NCBI GenBank assembly: GCA_001414485.1 | Contig: LLEY01000141.1 | Coordinates: forward strand, 1-64,000 | DNA: 64,000 bases | Reading direction: 5' to 3' | Source of the DNA: Calycina herbarum | Taxonomy: Eukaryota; Ascomycota; Leotiomycetes; Helotiales; Pezizellaceae | Shown: piece by piece, positions 55,002 to 64,000 of the stretch | How positions within the stretch are numbered: the stretch's first letter is position 1 | Layout of the letters: the number at the start of each line of letters is the position of its first letter | Program-made: the position numbers and the translations under genes | Notes under the pieces: model-generated | What the model was told of the DNA's origin: nothing | Databases searched by the model: none | The model's input: only the letters and a program-made list of their open reading frames with translations

Positions 55002-57108
55002 ATGGAGAACTCCAATCAGGCACAACTGTAAGGATCCCCATATATCGGTCTCGTCTAGCAAACTTAGCGTACTTACTTTATACATAGTCGCCAACAAATT
55101 CAGACACCTTCCTTTACATTCAATCCAAACAACAAATTCAGAAGAGACTATCCACCTCGGTCCTTTCCTTCAGTCACAATGAATCCTAACGAGCTATCAA
55201 TGAAGACGGAACCACAAGGTATGGGAATGTGGTCTTCACCTACACCTCCAGTATCGCGGCCTCGACCAGCAACTATCCATGAGTCGGCTTTCCCACTCAA
55301 CTATTGTATGCCAGAAGAATATGGTCAACTCCCAGCATGGGACTCATCGACTATGCCCACACAACCAATGCACGATGGACTACCCCAAACATATGCGGTG
55401 CAACAAGATTTCTACCCCAATACTTCCAATGGCGAGAGTAAGTTCTTCTGGAACGAAAGGGAAAATAGTGATGAGAACTATCATCTGACACGGACTCCAG
55501 ATGGCTGGCAGACCAAGACTTGTGGTGACGAGGGACTCGAATTACACAACTTCGATACCGACATGAGGGATATGAACATGGGGCAGGCTTTCTCTACAGA
55601 TGAGGCTCCTATCCTCGACTTGCGATTTCCCGGACCAGGAATGGAAAGTGACCGTTTAAGCATGGATCAATCATACAGCTCTCGACGCATGTCTGGCTCA
55701 TCATTTACTATGTCGACCACGGGCGATCTCTCACAGATGCCTTCCTACGAGGACTTTGCAGCAACACTATCGGAAGCTCCTTCATTCAGTTCAGACTACC
55801 CACCTCCTTCAAACCGCAACTCATTGATGTCTTCTACTCAATTATCACCTGTCGCATCACCGAGAATGACTCCTCAAAACCGCTCAGAACTTGTTCGCAC
55901 GCAGAGCAGAGGTCGCGCTTCTCCATCGCCTCGACCAAGTATGCGCTCAGCACCATATACTATGGATAGTACTCGCAGCAAGAGATGGTCCACCGGATCG
56001 TACGCTCCAATGCCTAGCCGGCGGCCATCACCTTTCATTTACCATCAGGGTCACGAAGTGTTTACACCACATCCTCCTCGCATGTCGTCGAGACACTCTT
56101 CTCCGACTTTACCGAACGCCCAATTACCATTGAACACGATGAATCTACAAACTCAACAGCATCCTTTCATGTTGGCCAACAACACCGGGTTCCATCGCAA
56201 CAGCATGCTTCTCCCTTCTCACAACTTCCATGAGCCAAACCAGTTCGAAAACCCTCCACCACTTCTCTCACATGGACTTTTCCGGATGTTGCAAAGCAAT
56301 GCCGACCCACACTCGTTACACTCGCATTACACCGACCTTAGCGACCCACCGGATCTTTATGCATCGCTTCACGAAGAGCAAGTGCCCCCACCACCGGAGG
56401 ATATGAACCCATCAGACCCCGATCTCACGCCTCACGAGCAAGAACTCCGCTTCGACGGAGACCTCTACACGCCAAGATGGGTTCGTGGTCACGGGAACAA
56501 GCGAGAAGGGTGGTGTGGTATCTGCAAGCCTGGACGTTGGTTGGTATTAAAGAACAGCGCCTTCTGGTACGATAAAAGTTTCACCCACGGCATCAGCGCA
56601 GCTACTGGTAGTCCATTCCAAGAGCCACAGGAGACCCGTCGGATGGATGGGAATCCAGACGTGTGGGAGGGTCTGTGCGGTAGTTGTAACGAGTGGGTTG
56701 CACTGGTGAGCAGTAAGAAGAAGGGAACGACCTGGTTCAGACACGCCTACAAAGTAAGTTTTTCCAACTCTCTCCCTCCCTTCTTCCCGTTTGGGGAATA
56801 TATTGCGCCTGATTACTAACATGGTCTTTTTTTCGTCAAAGTGTCATACACATCCTAAAATCAAGGATGCTCCCAAACGTCGTCGCGAGTCATCTCATAC
56901 TCGTGCGTTGGGCGCTTCAACGATGGCTAAACCCAAAGTCGAACCTCCGATGACGCCTCAGATGACACCGTCTTCAAGTGTCGTGAGTACACCCATGCCA
57001 GGTAGCATTCTCCAACATGGACGACCGACGTCGAGTTCTCAAACACAGGGACAGATCAATCGGAAAGCCATCATCAGTCCTCTAGAGGGCTTGAGTGGCA
57101 TGATATGA
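55002..57108 (+). CDS. Rua1_C-domain transcription regulator
   Basis: Exons 55002..55027, 55088..56753 and 56842..57108; 652 residues. The first exon MENSNQAQ is spliced in frame to RQQIQTPSFTFNPNNKFRRD and on to MNPNELSMKTEPQ; an ATG at 55179 alone would miss 39 residues. The long middle is Ser/Pro/Met-rich and disordered. The C-terminal domain (about 467-565) has the Rua1_C pattern: YTPRWVRGHGNKREGWCGIC, then LKNSAFWYDKSFTHGIS, EGLCGSCNEWV and WFRHAYK-CH across the intron. The Cys and His residues are probably zinc-binding. The namesake Rua1 of Ustilago regulates glycolipid synthesis genes; ascomycete relatives are uncharacterised. Nuclear location is expected. Confidence 0.88.
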
Positions 57109-58870
57109 TGACGCCTCTATCAAAAAGACGATCCACGAATTCTCTTTTGTTTTTCCGAACATTTCAATTGTTTCATTTCATGAAATTTCACGAGATCAAA
57201 AAGGGTCTACAAAACTCCTCTCCTTTTCCTTAACATATATGTCTCTTTTCATCTGTCATTGGCGGGGAAATTGGGGATTTGGTCTGGCTTTTATCCGGGC
57301 ATAGCGAAAATTCTTTGGGGTCTTTGGGTGTCACCGGGGGTTGTGGGTTTTCTATAAAAGGAGGAAGGGTCGGTGGGGATTTGGGGGGGTTGGAAATCAT
57401 CAACGCATAGCCGGCGTTACATTCGTTTCATTTCCTTATCTCTTTCTTGTTTTTACTTTTCCTTTACCGGTTTTTCATTATTTGTTCTTTTTTCATCTCA
57501 ACAAACACCACAGCAGCATGATTTTATGAGTACGGGGAGCGAAGCAAGCGAAGCGAGATCCGTCGGGAAGATCCCACCAAAATCTTTTTTGAGCGTTGAA
57601 CGTTGAGGGAAATGGTATTGGCGGGAATCATTGGGATAAATATAGAAAAGGGGGTCATTTTTTTCACGGAGAAGGTAATTCGGCAGGAACGATGAAGAGG
57701 AGGATAGGTATATAGTTTTAGCTTAGTTTGCACCCCCACCAGTTTTTTATACCCCGAGCGATTTTTTTTTGAGTTGGTAGATAGCTTAATGAATGGAAAA
57801 ATATGGAATTTGATAACATCATCTAAACTTGTCTTTCCTGTGACTTTTGACTTTTTGATGTTCAAGGAATTGACTTGTGTAGAAACGAGCCAACTGTCAA
57901 CTCGTATAATCTTACCCAGTTTGTGAGCAAGTCACACAAGTAGGATTTTCGGAGAGTTGAAATGGCTGGCCTATCCTTACAGTAAGGGGGGGAAAACAAA
58001 ACATTTCGGACTCGCAGTCTCGGACTCGTGAACCATGTCCGTTCGGATTCTCAAACCTCCCGTGCCGTTCTATACGCACAAGAGAACCAAGAAAAGAAAG
58101 TAAAAGGAAAGTGTTCTGTATCAGACAAAAGACGGGCGGAAGCCAAGAGGTTCTGGGATCTACCGGTATCTCCTTAATCAGAGTCAAAGTCAGATGGAAA
58201 TTGTCCTCTTCAAGTCCGTCAGGCTTCGGATTATCTTGGTACTTACTACGGGAAAGAGGATAATTCAGGTACGCTTTTTCATCCTGGCTACTGGTAGCCG
58301 AGGAAACAAATGGTGTACGAGTCGTTTCCGGATTGGAGGTTGATATTGGCAGGGTTAGATGGTCAAGGTGTACGCAAGTGATGTGTTGGCCTGAAGTTGG
58401 AAAAAAGGTTGGGTTGAGGTGGACGTACAATTAAGTTTGCCACTGTGCCACACCTCTCCTCTTGATTGGGAAATGTGCGGCGATTCCGTAGGGCCGGATG
58501 GTTGGATTTTTTGCGGGGTGAGAGAGGCTCACCGGTCACCTAATCGGGATATTCTAGCTAAATATACCTCGGGGTCTTGGAAGGGAAGTTCATAACGAGG
58601 ACTTCGTGAAGTCACTGAAGTGGCTCTTCTAGGAGTACGTAGTGAGTGGACATTTTGATGTTTGATGTTTGACTTCTTTTAGGAAAAACTGGAATTATGT
58701 TGAGACCTGAATATTGAGGACTCGAGAAAGGGTAAAGATAGAAACCCGAACCATTCTTTTTTGAGGATCGCTAAGCCGTTTCCAAATTCGTAACCAAGTA
58801 TTTTATTTTCTTGGTAAGAGACAGAATTAGAGTTACAAGATATTAGAGAGTAAATATGTTCAATGCAGTC
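57109..58870. other. 1.76-kb intergenic region, no gene seen
   Basis: A minus-strand ORF of 172 codons at 57912-58430 has no start context, family features or codon evenness and is not called. T/G-rich runs near 57300-57790 are the 3' flank of the Rua1_C gene. Confidence 0.45.
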
Positions 58871-58901
58871 ACATACGACCATAGACTGAGGAGAATTGGG
58901 C
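58871..58901 (+). rRNA. 5S rRNA gene, 5' fragment (31 nt)
   Basis: ACATACGACCATAGACTGAG followed by GAGAATTGGGC is the 5' start of fungal 5S rRNA. The sequence then leaves the 5S consensus abruptly. The other 88 nt are found at 61021-61108 on the same strand, and the last 14 nt of this piece (58888-58901) are repeated at 61007-61020. Not functional by itself. Confidence 0.85.
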
Positions 58902-61020
58902 TAAGTCCTTGCTCTACGTGTACACAAGCCTCAGATAACTTCAGTTTTTGTAGAAAGGGAGAACGGTTTTCTGGTTTTCTGGTTTTCAGGCTAGGTACTG
59001 GAAAAGCATCCTTCGGCGCTTGGAGAGCTGGAGCTGTGTGGTGGCAGCCTAAAGGCCCCTGAAGCTGTAGCGCTTCTATAAAGTTGTAACATTTGTAACT
59101 GAGGCTTACCTATGATGATCGATTTAAAGGAACAGGATACATCAATACTGATTTATTCTTCAAGTAAATCAAACCACTCCGGGGTGTCCTTAATAAGACT
59201 CCACATGTACTTCTCCAGTTTGACCGCACACTTGGTGTACACCGTTGTTGCGTCATTATACTTCTGACAGTTTCTTATAATTAATTTGAGATCTTCAATG
59301 AGGGCTTTCGGGGTCTGATATTGATCCTGGTATAGTCTTTCTTCAACAGTTGATAAATCCATTGGTGATGTAATAACATTGTAATAATCCGGGACTTCAT
59401 CTCTATTCACCGGGGTAAGGAAGGGCCATGCTTGTTTGTGGTTTTGAATTTGACTAAGGAAACGTTGAAGTTCGTTAAATCGAGGTCCGCGGCGTGGTTG
59501 TCGTGATAATTCGTCCATATCTGGAGACCAGCCAGTTGCCCGAATAGCAGGGATAGAGAGTGGATCGATTTTCGTAATATTGCCATTGGCCCATTGCGTA
59601 GGCGGTTGATAGACAACATGGCTGCTACACAGAGCACGAATTTTGGCTTGTACAGCCTCTTTCTGCTTAAGGAGCATACGACCAGATTCAAGATAACGTA
59701 TCCGCTAGGAGATGGGAAGTTAGTAATTGTTTATCTAGGAAAGTATCGGGATACAGAACTAGGAAGTTGCTTGGATTCAAGGATGGTTTGAGAATGAATC
59801 TAGAATACAATAGTAGAGGAAAGTGATAAGACAAGGTGAAATGGTAGTGTAGGAGAACAAAGTCCCTAATGACTTACAGGAAGCATAGAGCATTGCATAA
59901 TTGTCCCTCCTTCGTAATCCTTGATATAACCCATCCAGATAGATCTGTCGAGAGAGATCTCTTTTGTAAAGCCTTGTTTCTGAAAATACCCGGTCGCATA
60001 ATTATCAGCGTAAGTCAGAAAATGCATTACTGGGGAGGTAGCTTTGACGTAATCCTTCAAATGGGCCATAAGATGCGCTCCGTATCCTTTCACCTGCTGA
60101 TCAGATGAGACTGCACAAAAAACGATTTCAGCAAACTTGCGATCTCGAAAACCCCGGTATGTTATTCCGCCGATGACCTCGAGAGGGTGTTTAACGATAG
60201 CGATAGATAAATGATTACGATCATAGACAAGACGTGCGATATAATCTTTAGGCATTTTTGGAAGTTGCCTTTGGAATAGGCATTTGAGACCTGAAAGAAT
60301 AATCCAGCTCTGTCTGGCGCCATCATTATTAACAACTCGGAATTCGATTTCACCCCTTCTTTCTTCTAAAACTGCAGGCTTTGAAAACAAATTAATTAGG
60401 ATGTTTCCTAACATCAAAAGGTAAAGGTATGAAGGAGCATACCTTATCTGGGAAAGGAATGATATAGGTTGTAGGTGGAGGCTTAACATCCGGTTCCGTA
60501 AATTGGACGTGAGAGCTTTTGATTTTTTTGCTAGCAGAGGGCGTATGCGGTTCTTCGGGTGCCTTGCGCTTCGCGACGAGGAGATTTTGCTCGTGGTTGG
60601 CTGATTGCGACGCCTTGTCCATGGTGGAAGTATAATTCAGACTAGGGCAGGTCAGCCTCAGACTCTCTTAGCAGCACTACGGGTGAGGTATTCCTAACCT
60701 CGGAATGAAACGGAGTCTGCCTGTACGGATGAGCGATTGCCACAGCAAGCTTTTGTGATGCTTCGATGCGCTTCTGCGTTGTTGCTTGTTGGATTGATTG
60801 AAGATGTTCCCGGCGCTTATCCTAGGTCGCTTGTACATTTTAGCGCGACAAGGGCCCCATTTCATTTGATGTGCTGTTTTCGGACCAACGATAGGCTATG
60901 TTTGCCAGTCGAGTTGCATTCCATTTTCCGTATTCCCTGCATTCATGACCCTGGATTCGAAAACCTGTACGTCTTGGCCGATCTAAGGCTGGTGTAGGTC
61001 TGGAGCGAGGAGAATTGGGC
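58902..61020. mobile_element. 2.1-kb insertion splitting a 5S rRNA gene, carrying a GCN5-like gene
   Basis: The insert lies between two copies of GAGGAGAATTGGGC (58888-58901 and 61007-61020). Removing it with one copy restores a 119-nt 5S gene whose helix I ends (ACATACGACC / TTGTATGT) and helix II (CTGAGG / CCTCAG) pair. No terminal inverted repeat or poly(A) is visible at its ends. Its cargo is a complete gene with two introns plus about 250 bp of 3' and 384 bp of 5' flank. The mechanism is unknown; a 14-bp duplication is in the size range made by target-primed retroposition, but the introns argue against a spliced cDNA. Confidence 0.7.
59153..60622 (-). CDS. GCN5-like histone acetyltransferase with bromodomain
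   Basis: Exons 60443..60622, 59878..60378 and 59153..59704; 410 residues, with a 64-bp and a 173-bp intron and no stop. After a basic N-terminus (VAKRKAPEE...SASKKIK) comes the GNAT domain: [50 protein letters not shown] (catalytic Glu in FAEIVF, acetyl-CoA loop QVKGYG), then [20 protein letters not shown] and [14 protein letters not shown]. The link [18 protein letters not shown] leads into a bromodomain ([20 protein letters not shown]...NCQKYND with the acetyl-lysine Asn kept). Length fits Gcn5, the SAGA/ADA acetyltransferase acting on histone H3. Several conserved positions differ from what I recall of Gcn5, and the gene lies inside a split 5S gene, so it is probably an extra, duplicated copy. 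I therefore do not assign the symbol. Confidence 0.88.
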
Positions 61021-61108
61021 ATCCCGTCCGCTCTGCCCTCAACATGCCTCAGATCGGCAGATTAGTAGTTGGGTGGGTGACCACCAGCGAATACCTGCTG
61101 TTGTATGT
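61007..61108 (+). rRNA. 5S rRNA gene, 3' part
   Basis: From GAGGAGAATTGGGC on it follows the fungal 5S sequence: CATCCCGTCCGCTCTGCCC, the loop GCCTCAGATCGGCAGATTAG, TAGTTGGGTGGGTGACCACC and AGCGAATACCTGCTGTTGTATGT, then a T-run that could be the RNA polymerase III terminator. The internal control region downstream of the split is kept, but the first 17 nt of the gene are missing and replaced by unrelated sequence. A transcript would lack helix I pairing. Confidence 0.88.
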
Positions 61109-62762
61109 TTTTGCTTTTTGCTTTCAAGACAATCGGAAGGAGTGCTGCGATGTGCAACAAAACTCTTGGTGGTTGGGCTATGAACAAAACAAGAACGCAA
61201 AGGAAATCTGGAGGAAGAAAAGTTTTGGTAACCTGATCCTCAGGCATCAGACGTCTCCAAGTAGTTTTATACCGAACTTGGTGGTTTACCGGTAGCGGAT
61301 TTCTGGAAGGGCCGTGACTTCCCTACCAACAAAACAGAAATTTCATACTCGACCCGGTAAACTAGGGCAAAACGTTTGCTGCATAATGTGGCGCTAATCG
61401 TTTTTTCGCACTCTCTCTTTTCGGATAACTTTATCACGACGTTGAGGCCGACCTCGTCATCCTTGCCAAGCGCGATGAATACGCATCTTGACTCGTATCA
61501 ACAGTACGTCCTTGCACGCAGAATCGGGACACCGAAGTATGATCTTCACTCGGAGCTCATAAGATGCTCTTTTATGAAAAGGATGAGTAAGGAAGATCTC
61601 AAGGGATGGGATAAGGTTGCGACGCGTCCACCGACTTGATGGTTCGTGCTCTTTGAGGCTTGCACCAAAACGTGGATCTAGAATCAAAGGAAAAGAGGTC
61701 ATAGCAAAACACCATCGTCAACCTCGATGACGCTCTCTTTTCCCTTTTCGTTCGGTTTCCATGATCACCACCGGCACTCCCATGTCTGTAACTGGTCTCA
61801 TGGCAAGGGTGAGTATTTGTCAAAGACTCGAAGTCTGAAAATCCCCCTTACTTCCTGGAAGCAAATCCCAACCGTGCCCTCTCCTCGCGCGCGCTTCTTG
61901 ACCTGTTGGATGTGTTCGGGTTTCCGGATGTGAAAACAGGGTTGGCAAGGTGTGATGTGTGATATTCGTGGACTTCGCTCCCAGCGTTTCAGCAGGCACA
62001 TCATACTGAGGAGGAATGCACGAGCCACAGGTGGAAGGGGGGAAAAGTTTCGAGAAGAAGGTTATTTGCATTTAACAGTGGGGACCAAAGAGGATCGTTT
62101 GAGTTGGATACTTGGCCCTTTTGGGCGGTTTGGAAATTTGGTATTTGAGCCTTGGTAGTAGCCTTGTTTGGTCGTCTAGAATTACAGCACCGGAAAAGGA
62201 TGACGGATGATCGACGACCGTGCATCTGGTATCTCGGCTCTGTGCAGCTTCCGTGAGCTTCCGACAATGGTACTTGGGTCGAAGGAATTTTGGGGGAGTG
62301 ACTCGGAATCCTTTGCAAGATCGATGGGTAGGATTCCGAGATCGTTTTTGGGGGCAGTGAAAGCTTAGAAGATGGGATGAAAAAGGTGCGATGGTGTTGT
62401 GGCTGAGACTTTGATGTTATTGGCGTTTTGGGTGTTGGGCAAGAGCCAACCAAGAAATTCTGGTAAGACATGTGATAGAGGATGGAGAGGGGGCGTTATC
62501 ACGTGTGCTTAAGCACAGTTTCAATCTGCTCTATGCTTCAAATAGAAGGAAACAATAACTTGGAAGCAGAGGAAATTATAATAAACTATATATACGCTAC
62601 TAAGATATACTGAATTTTAAACTTATTTATTAATAAGTATAAATTTTATTTTTATTTTTATAACTACTATTAATTATTATTATAATATTCTTAGTAGTTA
62701 ATTTATTATTCGCTTTTTATAATAACTAAAATAAACTAGATTTACTAATTATAAAAAAATTA
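61109..62762. other. 1.6-kb intergenic region, then AT-rich flank
   Basis: Frames at 61376-61639 (plus) and 62001-62471 (minus) are not convincing as genes. At about 62570 the DNA becomes RIP-type AT-rich, ending at the TA (62761-62762) next to pogo copy 4. Confidence 0.45.
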
Positions 62763-64000
62763 ACGTGGTTTATTAGAACCTCGGTTATATTAGGACCTCG
62801 ATTAATTTTCTTTAGTATATAACTTTGAACTTAAATAACTTAACTATAATATATTAAATTAACTTTTTATAATCGGAGTCTAATATACTAGATATATCTA
62901 CAGCTTCTTAACAAGTTCGTACGTTATAACCAGCTTTTCTATAGATTCTATAGTATTATCTAGATAGTTACCTCTTCTTATAACTACCTCTTACTATACG
63001 TATATTATATTATACCTACTTATCTACGTCTTTCTAGACTATAATATCTTATATATCCTCTATAATAAGTATACCCTCTTTATAGACACGAGCCTTTTTA
63101 GCTCTCTAGTATTTACTAAGAGCTTTATTTACTATCTAAAGTATACGTACCTTAGTAAATAGAAGAGTTATCTTATAAGCTATTCGCTTTATATCTTTAG
63201 CTAGCGCTATAACTATCTCAAATAGAGGGGTTAGTAAGCTTCTCTAATAGTAAGTAATTCGATTTTATATAAGAGTTAACTATAAAAGAGCTTCTATTAG
63301 ATTAGAAGAGGTCTAAGATTCCTATAGAAGAGTGTTAGTAATAGAGAGTCTAAAGAGTATTAGAGTCTATAACTTTATATTAAGCTTTAAAATCACTACT
63401 TACGAATTAAAAGACACTAGGCTAGCTCTATAGAATCTAGCCTAAGCGTTCTAGACTATTATAGATTCTCTATATACTACTATAAAAGCTAGAAAGAACT
63501 CTATCTTAGTAATATAGTTAATATAAGCTTTAATAAACGTCTTAATCTATTAACTATACGCTTATTTTAATATACTAAAACACCTAATATTAAGTAGCTA
63601 GGTTAGATAAGAAGAATAAGAAGGTAGTCTAAGAGTTATAATATTATATACTTTATAGTACTATTAGAATTCAGCTGATTCGTAGCTCTTATATCTATCT
63701 AATACTAGTATTCGATATAGAATCTTTACTTAAGTAGTAGTATACTTATCGAAGTGTTTTAGCTATTCTAGATCTGTCTCGTTATTTGTCTATCTATTAC
63801 TTATCGGTTTAATAACCTAGTTATATAAAAGGCCGCTGTCTATATACTAATTTATAAGATAATTCTTCTCTTAGATAACTAAAAATAGAGAGATATTCTA
63901 ACTCTCGCTATTAATATAAGTAATTATTATAGCCTATTCCCGATTACCTAGCTAAACTATCTTACCTCTACTACGTCGATCTACACGTATAACAACTATT
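62763..64000 (-). mobile_element. pogo/Fot1-type DNA transposon, copy 4, truncated by the window end
   Basis: It begins ACGTGGTTTATTAGAACCTC after TA (62761-62762) and aligns in order and orientation with copy 2 (25141-26378) through the rest of the window: the C-terminal transposase region with a damaged knuckle near 62920, then the DDE part reading leftwards to about 63990. It has more RIP damage than copy 2. The expected right end would be near 64620, outside the window. Confidence 0.85.

Noticed and set aside
57912..58430. 172-codon minus-strand ORF between the Rua1_C gene and the split 5S gene
   Set aside because: No recognisable motif, no good start context, and composition like non-coding DNA; long ORFs by chance are expected in GC-normal intergenic DNA.
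60940..60980. Possible tRNA B-box (GGATTCGAA, minus strand)
   Set aside because: No acceptor stem, D-arm or anticodon arm can be folded around it.
62001..62471. 156-codon minus-strand ORF
   Set aside because: Ser/Pro/Thr-rich with no domain, overlapping other frames on both strands; no splice partners or promoter signs.
1..64000. CRISPR array, prokaryotic operons or telomere repeats
   Set aside because: No regularly spaced perfect repeats with unique spacers and no TTAGGG runs; gene structure is clearly fungal with spliceosomal introns.

Overview
The window looks like nuclear DNA of a filamentous ascomycete (Pezizomycotina; Leotiomycetes/Helotiales is my guess, not proven). The reasons are many short GT-AG introns (44-70 bp), typical fungal families (Zn2Cys6 regulator, UstYa/DUF3328, Rua1_C, DML1, TIM54), dispersed 5S rDNA, and a strong two-compartment structure. 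GC-balanced gene islands alternate with very AT-rich blocks whose transposons carry C-to-T/G-to-A damage in CpA/TpG context, the signature of repeat-induced point mutation (RIP).

Layout. 1-4.4 kb: minus-strand Ty3/gypsy retrotransposon (pol remnant, gag with zinc knuckle) and two LTR-like repeats in a row. 4.76-6.62 kb: pogo/Fot1 copy 1. 7.06-8.70 kb: HNH-endonuclease gene with a nonsense codon. 9.28-11.35 kb: four-exon F-box-like gene. 11.9-22.9 kb: an accessory block that resembles a small biosynthetic locus. It holds a broken short-chain dehydrogenase, an intact SAM methyltransferase, a damaged rhodopsin-domain membrane protein, a 64-aa secreted peptide with two 15-residue repeats (RiPP-precursor-like), a UstYa/DUF3328 oxidase-like gene with one nonsense codon, and an intact Zn2Cys6 regulator. 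23.05-24.63 kb: APH-type phosphotransferase. 25.14-27.00 kb: pogo copy 2. 27.84-29.51 kb: a Tc1/mariner element. 30.3-45.9 kb: conserved genes (peroxiredoxin-like, DML1, a repetitive GPI wall protein, an MFS transporter, a repeat-rich orphan and a proline-rich protein). 48.0-50.23 kb: pogo copy 3, split by a solo LTR and flanked by perfect 109-bp inverted repeats. 50.6-52.1 kb: TIM54. 55.0-57.1 kb: Rua1_C-domain regulator. 58.87-61.11 kb: a 119-nt 5S rRNA gene split by about 2.1 kb that carries a complete intron-containing GCN5-like acetyltransferase gene. From 62.76 kb to the end: pogo copy 4, truncated by the window edge.

The two most interesting items are the precursor plus UstYa plus methyltransferase plus regulator neighbourhood, apparently a RiPP-type locus now decaying by RIP-context nonsense mutations, and the GCN5-like gene inserted into a 5S rRNA gene between 14-bp direct repeats. 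All intron boundaries are my own reading of splice signals, frames and family conservation; no alignment or database search was possible.
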